Part shown: one piece after another, positions 16,301 to 23,598 of the stretch
How the letters are laid out: each line of letters begins with the position of its first letter
Numbering within the stretch: position 1 is the stretch's first letter
DNA from: UBA5704 sp036380715
GTDB taxonomy: Bacteria > Acidobacteriota > Thermoanaerobaculia > Multivoradales > UBA5704
Reading direction: 5' to 3'
DNA: 64,000 bases
Assembly: GCA_036380715.1 (NCBI GenBank)
Contig: DASVEF010000317.1
Location: 1-64,000, forward strand
Program-made: the position numbers and the translations under genes
Notes under the pieces: generated by a model
What the model was told of the DNA's origin: nothing
What the model saw: only the letters and a program-made list of their open reading frames with translations
The model's database searches: none

Positions 16301-17401
16301 ATGATAGAGACTGAGGAAGGAGGCGCGCCACGGGGCGCGGAGGGGACGATCCTGGTCTTCGGCCTGCCCCGATCGGGAACCTCCTGGCTGGGCAAGGTCT
16401 TCGACAGTCATCCCGAGACCCTGTACCTGCACGAGCCGGACAAGGACATCTGGCAGGCCGGTGTGCCAGCAGTCTTACCCGCCGAATGGGTCGAGGAGAG
16501 GCGGGAGGCGATCGAGGCCTTCCTCCAGCAGGTCCTGGCCAACCGCTCTCTGGGGGTCACCGGCAAGCTCCCCCAGTTCCCGAAGAGCTACCGGTCCGCC
16601 GGCCGGCGCCTGCTGCGGTCGGCCTTCTTCGCGGCCAAGGCCCTGCCGCTGGGCCTGGAACGGGCCATCCGGGTGCCCGACCTCGTCGGCCGGCGACATC
16701 CTGTGCCCCGGCTGGTGTGGAAATCCATCAACTCGGTCGGGCGGCTCGGTGCCATCCTCCGCGTGCTCGCGGGGTCGCGGGCGGTCCTGATCGTGCGCCA
16801 CCCCTGCGGTGAGATCGCTTCGATCCTGCGTGGCCACGCGGCCGGCAAGATCACGGACATCCATCCGAGCGAGCAGTACCGGGTCTTCGAGGAGCTCGTC
16901 GGCACCGCGTCGGGGCACGCCTACGGCCTCACGGTCGAGGACCTCCGCGCCATGCACCCCTTCGAGCGCCTGGCCTGGCGCTGGGTGCTGTTCCTCGAGC
17001 AGGCCATGGCCGACACGGAGGGGCTCGCGAGCTGCCGCTGGCTGCGCTACGAGGACCTCTGCGAGCAGCCGCTCGAGCGGACGCGCGAGCTGTTCGGCTT
17101 CGCCGGGCTCGGCTGGCACTCCCAGACCGAGGAGTTCCTCCGGGAGAGCACGGACGGCGAGAGCGACCACTACTTTGCGGTGAAGAAAGATCCTCGCCGT
17201 TCGGTCAGCAAGTGGCGGTCCGAGCTGTCGGAGCGCGACGCCCAGCGCATCCTGGACGTCGTCGCCCGGAGCCCGATCGGGCGCCTCTACCTCGACGAAG
17301 AGACCGCGAGTCGTGCTCAGCCAGCCTCCGATGACACCCGCCGCTCCGGCAAAGGGCTGTCCTCCCCGCGCCTCGCGCCTTCTCTCAGCCCGCCGGTGTA
17401 G
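16301..17401 (+). CDS. PAPS-dependent sulfotransferase family protein
   Basis: This 366-residue protein would transfer sulfate from PAPS to an unknown acceptor such as a glycan or lipid. The 5'-phosphosulfate loop is GLPRSGTSWLGKVFDSHP (about 21-38). The 3'-phosphate binding region is RAVLIVRHPCGEIAS (about 160-174). A later segment RSVSKWRSELS fits the family's C-terminal substrate region. ATG 16301 follows GGGAGGAAAGGG. The glycosidase-like lipoprotein starts 38 bp downstream, so the two are probably co-transcribed, which suggests a sulfated glycan theme. The substrate cannot be told from the sequence. Confidence 0.85.
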   Translation: MIETEEGGAPRGAEGTILVFGLPRSGTSWLGKVFDSHPETLYLHEPDKDIWQAGVPAVLPAEWVEERREAIEAFLQQVLANRSLGVTGKLPQFPKSYRSAGRRLLRSAFFAAKALPLGLERAIRVPDLVGRRHPVPRLVWKSINSVGRLGAILRVLAGSRAVLIVRHPCGEIASILRGHAAGKITDIHPSEQYRVFEELVGTASGHAYGLTVEDLRAMHPFERLAWRWVLFLEQAMADTEGLASCRWLRYEDLCEQPLERTRELFGFAGLGWHSQTEEFLRESTDGESDHYFAVKKDPRRSVSKWRSELSERDAQRILDVVARSPIGRLYLDEETASRAQPASDDTRRSGKGLSSPRLAPSLSPPV

Positions 17402-17439
17402 CCCCTTCCCCGGCACGCCTCTCGCAAACGTCTCCGGGC

Positions 17440-19611
17440 ATGCACCGCCGGCTATACGCCATCGGCTGCCTGGCCCTGATCCTGGGGTGCTCCCCTTCCG
17501 AGGACCGGCCTTCGCGCGGACCTTCGGACGCGGCGTACTTCGACTACGTCCGCCAGGCTCCTGAATTCCGGCGCGTCCGGCAGGACCCCGCCCTGGCCGT
17601 CGGCCGCTGGGATACCTGGCTCTACATGCCTTGGCGCTATCGCTGGAAGATCGGCACCGGCGAAGAGGGGGGACGGTTCTCCCAGCTCTACGGGATCAAC
17701 GGCGGCGTGGCCGATCACGGGCGCGGCCCGCTCGACTGGTTCGCGCACTGGAACCTCCGCTTCTACAACGACCACACCGCCGGCAAGGGGGTGCTCTTCC
17801 TGCAGCCCCACCGCCGGTTCGACAAAATGATGCGCGATCCGGGCGCGGTCCGGCCGTGGCCCGTCGGCGACTACATGCTCGGAGACCTCCGCGACACCAT
17901 CCGCCGCAACATCCGGTCGGTCCGCGACAGCCCGTTGCGCGTGGCGTATTCGTTCGACGACGAAATCTCCACCGGCTCCCTGGTGCGGCCGATTGCCTGG
18001 AGGATCAACGACGACAAAGCCGCGTACGAGCGCTGGCTCCGTTCCTACTACGGCCAGGGCGCTCCGAAGCCGAGCTACGTCACGCCGGACCAGACCCGCA
18101 AGGAGCTGCGGGAGCGCCTGCGCGAGATCGACCTCTCGCCCTTCCTCGACCGCATGACCTACAACGACTCGGTGTGGGCGAACCTGCTCGGCGAGCTGGT
18201 CGCGATCTGCAACCAGGAAGACCCGGCCACGCCCTGCGGCTTCGTGGGCGGCCAGGGGCCGAGCCTCTGGGGCGGCTACGACTGGGCCAAGCTCTCCAAG
18301 AAGGTCCAGTTCGTGGAGGCCTACGACATGGGCTCCGCGCCGGAGATCGTCCGCTCGTTCAACCCGGCCATTCCCCGGGTGACCACCCATCACCACAACG
18401 ACGACCTGGGAGCCGGCAACGACAAGTGGATCGCCTGGCACTACTTCGCGCACGGCCACCGCGGCATGGTCGGCTGGGTCCAGGGCTGGTTCGAGCCGGA
18501 CGGCCGGCCTCTCCCCTGGCTGACCCCGTTCGGCCACACCCTGCGCGAGCTCGGCGGCGTCCAGGGACCCAAGCTGGTCGGAGCGCACTGGATCCACGAC
18601 GGCGTGGCCCTCTACTACTCCCACCCATCAATCCAGGTCTCCTGGATGCTCGACGCCGAGCCCCACGGCCGCACCTGGGTGAACCGCAACGACGACTACA
18701 CGCTCGGCACCTCCCATCTCGTGCGGAAGGCGTGGGAATTCCTGCTGAACGACGCCGGGCTCCAATACAACTTCCTATCCTACGACGGAGTCGTCCTGCG
18801 CGGCGTACCGGCCGAGTACAAGGTGCTGATCCTGCCGGCCTGCTACGCCCTCTCCTCGATCGAGGCGCGGCGCATCGCAGACTTCGCGGACCGGGGCGGC
18901 ACGGTGATCGCCGACTTCGCCTGCGGCCTCTTCGACCCGCACGGCCGCGGGCGGCGGCGCGGAGCCCTCGACGACCTCTTCGGCGTGCGCCACGACGGCC
19001 GCGAGACCCGCAAGGACTTCTTCGGCGGCGAGCTGTGGGTGGAAACCGATCAGGACGCCGGCTACGACTACGAGAGATTCCGCGAGCTGTTCGCGACGAC
19101 CCGTCCGCGCGTGCACAACGGCTTCGCCATCGCCGAACGCAAGCTGCCGGTCGGCGCCTCTCGCCAGCAGGGGAAAGGCCGGGCCGTCTACCTGAACCTC
19201 TCGCCGCAGCGCTACCTGATGCACCGCGAGGAGGGGACGGCCACGGACGGCCACCGCCGGACCTTCCTCGATCCGGTCCGCGCCGGCGGAGCCGTCCCCT
19301 GGATCCGGGCGAAACCCGTCGGGCCCGCGCGCATCCCGCCGCTGGAAGTCACCTACTGGTCCAAGGGCGGCAGGACGTTGGTCTTCGTGCTCCAGAACGT
19401 GCCGATCCGCGTGGGCCTGAGCGGCGAGAACGGAAGCGTGGGATTGGTAAAAACGCGGCTCCCGGTCGAGATCCGCCTCGCCGCGCCGGTGACCGGAGCC
19501 ATCGACGAGCGCACCGGCCGTCCGCTCCCCGACGGCGACTGCTTCGTCCTCGACATGGACACCACCGAAGCGCTCTTCTTCAGCTTTGTGGGAGCGCCGC
19601 CGCGGCCATAG
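17440..19611 (+). CDS. Lipoprotein, GH42-like glycoside hydrolase
   Basis: This 723-residue protein begins with a lipoprotein signal (YAIGCLALILGC, Cys about 17), so it should be anchored in the envelope. The body reads as a TIM-barrel glycosidase (YSFDDEIS about 168, TYNDSVWANLL about 242, KVQFVEAYDMGS) followed by a Rossmann-like domain of the beta-galactosidase trimerisation type (VLILPACYALSSIEARRIADFADRGG in outline). A final beta domain has a hydrophobic end. The acidic residues in DDE and END-like segments could be catalytic, but I cannot assign them. It follows the sulfotransferase gene closely. Substrate unknown. The GH42-like assignment rests on domain order and local motifs. Confidence 0.6.
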   Translation: MHRRLYAIGCLALILGCSPSEDRPSRGPSDAAYFDYVRQAPEFRRVRQDPALAVGRWDTWLYMPWRYRWKIGTGEEGGRFSQLYGINGGVADHGRGPLDWFAHWNLRFYNDHTAGKGVLFLQPHRRFDKMMRDPGAVRPWPVGDYMLGDLRDTIRRNIRSVRDSPLRVAYSFDDEISTGSLVRPIAWRINDDKAAYERWLRSYYGQGAPKPSYVTPDQTRKELRERLREIDLSPFLDRMTYNDSVWANLLGELVAICNQEDPATPCGFVGGQGPSLWGGYDWAKLSKKVQFVEAYDMGSAPEIVRSFNPAIPRVTTHHHNDDLGAGNDKWIAWHYFAHGHRGMVGWVQGWFEPDGRPLPWLTPFGHTLRELGGVQGPKLVGAHWIHDGVALYYSHPSIQVSWMLDAEPHGRTWVNRNDDYTLGTSHLVRKAWEFLLNDAGLQYNFLSYDGVVLRGVPAEYKVLILPACYALSSIEARRIADFADRGGTVIADFACGLFDPHGRGRRRGALDDLFGVRHDGRETRKDFFGGELWVETDQDAGYDYERFRELFATTRPRVHNGFAIAERKLPVGASRQQGKGRAVYLNLSPQRYLMHREEGTATDGHRRTFLDPVRAGGAVPWIRAKPVGPARIPPLEVTYWSKGGRTLVFVLQNVPIRVGLSGENGSVGLVKTRLPVEIRLAAPVTGAIDERTGRPLPDGDCFVLDMDTTEALFFSFVGAPPRP

Positions 19612-19640
19612 CGTCTCCTCGCCTGTCACGAACGCGCCGG

Positions 19641-20033
19641 CTACGTCAGCGGAGCCGCGAACCACCAGCGATGACCTTCGGGGTCCCGCGCTCCGTACTC
19701 GCGCTGGCCATAGGGCATGTCCTGCGGCTCGCTATCGATATGAGCGCCGGCGGCCCGGGCGCGCTGGTAGTGCGCGTCGACATCGTCGACGAAGACGACG
19801 AGGCCGGAGCCCGCCACGCCGGGCGTGTGCGGGGAACCGAGGCCGTGCTCCTCCGTGACGCGGTGCATCCAAATCGCGTTGGCGCCTGCACGGACCTCCG
19901 CATGGATCGCCTGGCCCTCGGCATTGCGCTCGACGCCGCCGGACTCGAAGCCGAAGGCCGCCACGAGAAAATCGTGAGCCGCAGGGATGTCCTCATAGAC
20001 GAGGAGAGGAATGACCCGCTCGAATGTGGACAT
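19641..20033 (-). CDS. VOC family (glyoxalase/bleomycin resistance-like) protein
   Basis: This 130-residue protein has a vicinal-oxygen-chelate fold. It has the two beta-alpha-beta-beta-beta halves (VIPLLVYEDIPAAHDFLVAAFGF, then GLVVFVDDVDAHYQRARAAGA in outline) and ends with RDPEGHRWWFA, a typical VOC ending. Metal ligands are probably among His44, His56 and the Glu/Asp residues. It starts 2 bp after the DinB gene stop, so the pair is an operon. Substrate unknown. Possible roles are detoxification or antibiotic binding. Confidence 0.88.
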   Translation of the reverse strand: MSTFERVIPLLVYEDIPAAHDFLVAAFGFESGGVERNAEGQAIHAEVRAGANAIWMHRVTEEHGLGSPHTPGVAGSGLVVFVDDVDAHYQRARAAGAHIDSEPQDMPYGQREYGARDPEGHRWWFAAPLT

Positions 20034-20035
20034 GG

Positions 20036-20551
20036 CTACCCCGCCTTCCCGGCCATCTTCGCCGCGGTCTGCTGCGTCATGGCCGGCACGAGCCCCAGCG
20101 ACCGGGCATACACAGTGACCTGTCCGCGGTGGTACATCTCGTGGGCGATGGCGAACCAGAGGCCTTTCAGGCGGCTCTGGTCTCCTCCCTGGGTCTTCAT
20201 GGTCTGGGTGGCGAGGGTGTCGCCGGCTTCGCGCAGGCGCCGGGCTTCTTTCTCGCCTGTGGTGCGGAGCAGGTCGAGGATCTCCGCTTTGGAGTGCGCC
20301 TTGGGATAGCCGGCCATGTGCTGCGCCCGCTCCTGTTCGTTCATGACGCGCATGAAGGAGCCGTCGGGGCGCAGGATCTCGCCCACGAAGGCGACCCAGA
20401 ATTCTGCAATGTGGGAGGCCACTTCGCGCAGCGTGCGCGCTTCCGGATCGGGACGGTAGTCCCAGTGCTCTTCAGGGATGTTCTCCAGCTCCGCGATCGT
20501 GCCCGCCCGGAACACCTTCCAGGTGCCGATGGCTTCTTCGACGAGGCTCAT
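20036..20551 (-). CDS. DinB family protein
   Basis: This 171-residue four-helix-bundle protein of the DinB/YfiT superfamily shows the three spaced histidines of the metal site: VASHIAEFW (about 47), IAHEMYHRGQ (about 137 and 141). Members are metal-dependent and often thiol-linked, but the reaction here is unknown. ATG 20551 follows AAGGAGA. It is the first gene of a two-gene operon with the VOC protein. The gene order DinB-VOC is common in soil bacteria. Confidence 0.9.
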   Translation of the reverse strand: MSLVEEAIGTWKVFRAGTIAELENIPEEHWDYRPDPEARTLREVASHIAEFWVAFVGEILRPDGSFMRVMNEQERAQHMAGYPKAHSKAEILDLLRTTGEKEARRLREAGDTLATQTMKTQGGDQSRLKGLWFAIAHEMYHRGQVTVYARSLGLVPAMTQQTAAKMAGKAG

Positions 20552-20656
20552 GGGAAATCTCCTTGTGAAAAGGAGGCATGATGCCGCCTCAGTTACGCCG
20601 GACCAATCCTATGGCGGGAGCTCCCGGGAGTCAAGCAAAGCAGAAGCCGTGCGATA

Positions 20657-21151
20657 TCAGGGCTGAAGGAGCAGCGAGACGTGGAGCGGCCAGGGGTAGG
20701 TCCCCGGCTTCGCGTCCGGCTGCAGCTCGAACCGGTACCAGAGCTCCAGGACGCTGCGGCTCGCCCCCGGCCAGCGCCGGTGGAGCCAGCCGCCGGGACG
20801 GCTCACTTGAGCTTCGATGGGCAGCCCCCGGATCAGGATCAGTTTCAGCCACGACGCCTCTTCGGCGACCTCGAACCTCAGGAAGCACCCGGACCGGGAG
20901 TTGCTGAAGATCCACAGGCGCGAGCTGACCGGGATGTCGGCCCAGCCGCGGCGGACATCCTCCGGAGTCAGCGTGACCTCCTTTGGCTCGTCGCTCCGCT
21001 CCAGGTCCGCATGGACCGGTACCATCGCCTGGACCGTGGAGGTGTCAGGCAGGACGTGCCTTATACCCCAACCGGTCCGCCGAAAAAAAGGCGGGGTGGC
21101 GACTCGGCCTGGACGACAACGCAAGCCGCCACCCTTGGAAGAGACATTCAT
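20657..21151 (-). CDS. Hypothetical beta-rich protein in sigma-54 operon
   Basis: This 164-residue protein has a basic N-terminus without a clear signal peptide, then a beta-rich body ending RSVLELWYRFELQPDAKPG and TYPWPLHVSLL. The ending resembles the last strands of secreted beta-sandwich subunits such as those encoded at 22150 (HTLSVTWKFES). It starts 12 bp after the stop of the gene at 21164-21667, so both belong to one operon transcribed from the sigma-54 promoter at 21707-21722. A structural or accessory role for the fibre made by the divergent operon is plausible but only inferred. An alternative internal ATG (MVPVHADL) would shorten it by about 42 residues. Confidence 0.6.
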   Translation of the reverse strand: MNVSSKGGGLRCRPGRVATPPFFRRTGWGIRHVLPDTSTVQAMVPVHADLERSDEPKEVTLTPEDVRRGWADIPVSSRLWIFSNSRSGCFLRFEVAEEASWLKLILIRGLPIEAQVSRPGGWLHRRWPGASRSVLELWYRFELQPDAKPGTYPWPLHVSLLLQP

Positions 21152-21163
21152 CGACGGCCAGCC

Positions 21164-21667
21164 TCAGACGCAGACCCGCTCCACCGCGTCGCGGTTGACG
21201 TAGCAGGTCGCCCCTGGAATCAGAAAGAGGAGGAAGCGCTCGCCTGGCGCGTTCAGCATGTCGGACACGCGGGCGCGGCTCGACGGCATCAGCGAAAGGA
21301 ATTCGCCGATCAGCTCATCGCCGTTGCGCAGCAGGAGCCTGGCCGCATGCCGCGTCGCCCCGACCTGCTCGCGGTATTCGACTTCCGGCAGCGTCCCAGA
21401 GACCTGGATGTAGGAGATCCAGGCCAGGTTGACGAGCTGCACCTGCTGCTCCACCTTGCATGCGAGGAACACGGTATCCGGATCGTTCAGCCGTTCGCCC
21501 AGGCTCTCGCGCCCCGATCCATAGGAACCTGTCAGCCGGAGATAGAAGCTGGCTGCGAAAGAATCCCCGTTCGACAGGAACACGTGCGTCATCAGGCCCG
21601 CCACTCCCACTCGGTACGGCTCATTGTGCTGGGGGCGCGCAGCTCCATTTTCTTTCAAAAGGTTCAT
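21164..21667 (-). CDS. Hypothetical protein with two similar beta domains
   Basis: This 167-residue protein starts at ATG 21667 after a strong GGAGGGG. It contains an internal twofold repeat: HVFLSNGDSFAASF ... SLGERLNDPDTVFLAC and RLLLRNGDELIGEF ... VSDMLNAPGERFLLFL. Each half ends with a VN-AWI or VNRDAVERV type strand. This suggests a duplicated small beta-barrel of about 65 residues. There is no signal peptide, so it is cytoplasmic. It is the first gene after a sigma-54 promoter and shares the upstream palindromes with the divergent fibre operon. I do not recognise a characterised function. A regulatory or scaffold role is possible. Confidence 0.65.
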   Translation of the reverse strand: MNLLKENGAARPQHNEPYRVGVAGLMTHVFLSNGDSFAASFYLRLTGSYGSGRESLGERLNDPDTVFLACKVEQQVQLVNLAWISYIQVSGTLPEVEYREQVGATRHAARLLLRNGDELIGEFLSLMPSSRARVSDMLNAPGERFLLFLIPGATCYVNRDAVERVCV

Positions 21668-21706
21668 CGGTGACCCCTCCTTGCGATTGCGTTTGCCGCA
21701 ACGATG

Positions 21707-21722
21707 TGCAAGGGGAATACCA
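21707..21722 (-). promoter_or_regulatory. Sigma-54 promoter of the 21667-20657 operon
   Basis: The minus strand reads TGGTATTCCCCTTGCA, with the GG and GC dinucleotides exactly 10 bp apart, close to the TGGCAC-N5-TTGC consensus. Initiation about 12 bp downstream would leave a leader of about 29 nt with a strong ribosome binding site before ATG 21667. Four palindromic sites lie 54-150 bp upstream. Confidence 0.75.
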
Positions 21723-21776
21723 ACCAGGGAGATCCCTGAAAACCCTTGCTTTTCGAAGAGAGTCTGCCCTTCTGAC

Positions 21777-21871
21777 ATCCCGGATCTGGACGAGGTGTCC
21801 GGCTACCGGACGACGGCGGGGCTGGCAGGGCCTGTGTCGGGAATCTGGACGCGGGCGTCCAGATTCTGAAC
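21777..21871. promoter_or_regulatory. Palindrome cluster A (putative enhancer for a sigma-54 activator)
   Basis: Four 15-bp imperfect palindromes are present: ATCCCGGATCTGGAC (21777-21791), GTCCGGCTACCGGAC (21797-21811), GTCGGGAATCTGGAC (21836-21850) and GTCCAGATTCTGAAC (21857-21871). The outer pair members are 20 and 21 bp apart. The cluster lies between divergent sigma-54 promoters at 21707 (minus) and 21961 (plus), at distances usual for enhancer-binding proteins. The right part also contains a perfect 26-bp palindrome (21841-21866). The same motif recurs at three more loci in 36.2-37.5 kb. Confidence 0.7.
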
Positions 21872-21960
21872 ACCGGCCGTCGGCGCAGGCGGCAGCAACT
21901 CCGAGACGCAATCCTTTGAATCCACGGTGATTTCCGCCTTCGAAATCCTGCCGAAGCAGG

Positions 21961-21976
21961 TGGCACAGGTCGTGCT
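21961..21976 (+). promoter_or_regulatory. Sigma-54 promoter of the chaperone/usher-like operon
   Basis: TGGCACAGGTCGTGCT has a perfect TGGCAC -24 element and GTGCT at -12, with GG and GC 10 bp apart. Transcription would start near 21987 and give a leader of about 160 nt containing the hairpin at 22053-22090. Palindrome cluster A ends 90 bp upstream. A second, weaker GG-N10-GC match lies at 22008-22021. Confidence 0.7.
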
Positions 21977-22052
21977 CTCCCCGATGGCGCATCACAATCA
22001 CGAGAACGGAGGTGCTATCGCACAAAGCTTGAGCAGAACAGAAGCAGTGTGT

Positions 22053-22090
22053 GGGCCTCCCGGGTTGTGCTCACAGGGCCCGGGAGGCCC
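22053..22090 (+). other. Strong hairpin in the leader of the fibre operon
   Basis: Perfect 12-bp arms GGGCCTCCCGGG (22053-22064) and CCCGGGAGGCCC (22079-22090) enclose a 14-base loop. No T-run follows, so it is not a standard terminator. It lies in the predicted 5' leader, 60 bp before the major subunit gene, where it could stabilise an abundant mRNA or control translation. Confidence 0.7.
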
Positions 22091-22149
22091 GCTGTAGAGA
22101 AACGACGACTCCCCGCAAACGGTCATAAACATTATTGGAGATTCACATC

Positions 22150-22704
22150 ATGACCCTTAGCATGACTCGCAGAATGGTTTTTCTGGGATCGGCCGGCCTG
22201 CTTCTGATCGCCGGCACGGCCGCCGCCCAGACCACGGTGACGCTTCCGGACACCAGCCAGACGACCACTCTCACGGCCAGCGTGAGCGAGCAGGCGCGGG
22301 TCACGGTCCCGGCCGGCATCACCTTCAACGTCACCGATGTCGCCAACAGCACCGCCGCCAGCTCCGCCTCGGTGACGGTGAGCAACATCGTCCTCGCGAC
22401 CGCCACGAAACAGGTCAAGGTTTCGATCCAGGCCGGGGCCGCGTCCTTCACCCCTTCGGTAGCCGGTGCCACGACCTGGTCGGCCGGCGATGTCACCTGG
22501 AATGCGGCGACCTGGACCAACGCGACGGGGGCCTCCGGCAGCCTGAGCAACAGCGCGTACAGTGCGGTCGCCACCTGCGACGCCGATGCCGCGAGTTGCA
22601 GCACCACGGGCCTCGTGTTCACGCTGGGAGCCAAATCGACCGTCAAGCGCTCGGGCAACCACACGCTCTCGGTCACCTGGAAATTCGAGAGCATCGGGAC
22701 CTAG
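22150..22704 (+). CDS. Secreted beta-sandwich protein, probable major fibre subunit
   Basis: This 184-residue protein has a clean signal peptide (RRMVFLGSAGLLLIAGTAAAQ). The mature part is small, Thr/Ser/Ala-rich and beta-stranded, and has one cysteine pair (TCDADAASCSTTG). It ends in SGNHTLSVTWKFESIGT. The minor protein at 25815 has the matching segment AGPHTLTLRWKVES, so the two are probably related subunits. The next genes encode a PapD-like chaperone and a barrel-type outer-membrane protein, which supports a pilin-like role. ATG 22150 follows TTGGAG. A terminal donor strand as in classical type 1 pilins is not obvious, so assembly mode is open. Confidence 0.6.
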   Translation: MTLSMTRRMVFLGSAGLLLIAGTAAAQTTVTLPDTSQTTTLTASVSEQARVTVPAGITFNVTDVANSTAASSASVTVSNIVLATATKQVKVSIQAGAASFTPSVAGATTWSAGDVTWNAATWTNATGASGSLSNSAYSAVATCDADAASCSTTGLVFTLGAKSTVKRSGNHTLSVTWKFESIGT

Positions 22705-22776
22705 TAGCCTGCGGCGGAGAGCGGGCGGGGCGTTCCCTCCCTGGCGCCCTACCCGCTTTCTGGAGGAGATTTCCCT

Positions 22777-23598
22777 ATGAAAACAACGGTCGCGGCAGCA
22801 CTCATCGCCGCCCTGCTCGCGCTGGCGGCCGGCCCCTCCAGGGCCATCGAATTCACTTCCAGCTTCGACAATATCAAGATCCAGGCGCAGCCCGGAGAGG
22901 TCGTCAACCGCGGGTTCCAGCTTCAGCTCGGGCCGGGGCAGCGCCCTGTCCATTTCAAGGCTCGGGTCGAAGACTGGTGGCAGAGCGAGGACGGCAGCCA
23001 GTCCTTCTATCGCGAGCCGGGGACGCTCTCCCGCTCCTGCGGCCGCTGGATCTTGTTGAATCCCGTGGAGACGGCCGTCGAGCCCGGCGGCACGCTCCAC
23101 ATCCGCGTCACGACCGCGGTCCCGCAGGACGCCGGATCCGGCGGGTACTGGTGCGTGCTCACGGTGGACGAGCTGCCGGACCCGCTCGCGCCCCTCCAAG
23201 GGGTCGGCGTCCGCTTCCTGGCCTCGATCTCCATCGGCATTTTCGTCGAGATCGCCCCGGTACGGCGGCAGGCCGCCATCACTGCGGTCGAGATCTCCAG
23301 GCCGCAAGCCCGGATCACCGTGCGCAACCTCGGCGATGCGCCGCTCGGGGTGGACGGCCGGATCGAGTTCCTGAAACCGGGAGAACAGACGCCCGTCGCG
23401 TCCGCCGCCATCTCGCGGGCCACCGTGCTCCTAGAGCCGGTGCCCACCCGAGTGCTGACAGCCGAGCTCCCTGGCCCCGTGGAGTTGCCTCCGGGCCGCT
23501 ACCGCGTACAGGTGATCCTCGACGTGGGGCTGGACTATTACATCGGTGTCCAGAAAGAGCTGGAGATCCCTCATGAGGCTCCGCGGCCGGGCCGCTAA
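22777..23598 (+). CDS. PapD-like periplasmic chaperone
   Basis: This 273-residue protein has a signal peptide (AALIAALLALAAGPSRA). The first domain has the pilus-chaperone pattern: VHFKARVEDWWQSEDG, then CGRWILLNPVETAVEPGGTLHIR, then VPQDAGSGGYWCVLTVDELP. A second domain (about 165-265) has VEISRPQARITVRNLGDAPL and LPPGRYRVQVILDVG. This two-immunoglobulin layout fits chaperones that hold subunits in the periplasm for usher-type secretion. It lies between the candidate subunit and the barrel protein. Two cysteines in domain 1 could form a disulfide. It is diverged from classical FimC/PapD, and the conserved basic cleft residues cannot be assigned by eye. Confidence 0.65.
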   Translation: MKTTVAAALIAALLALAAGPSRAIEFTSSFDNIKIQAQPGEVVNRGFQLQLGPGQRPVHFKARVEDWWQSEDGSQSFYREPGTLSRSCGRWILLNPVETAVEPGGTLHIRVTTAVPQDAGSGGYWCVLTVDELPDPLAPLQGVGVRFLASISIGIFVEIAPVRRQAAITAVEISRPQARITVRNLGDAPLGVDGRIEFLKPGEQTPVASAAISRATVLLEPVPTRVLTAELPGPVELPPGRYRVQVILDVGLDYYIGVQKELEIPHEAPRPGR

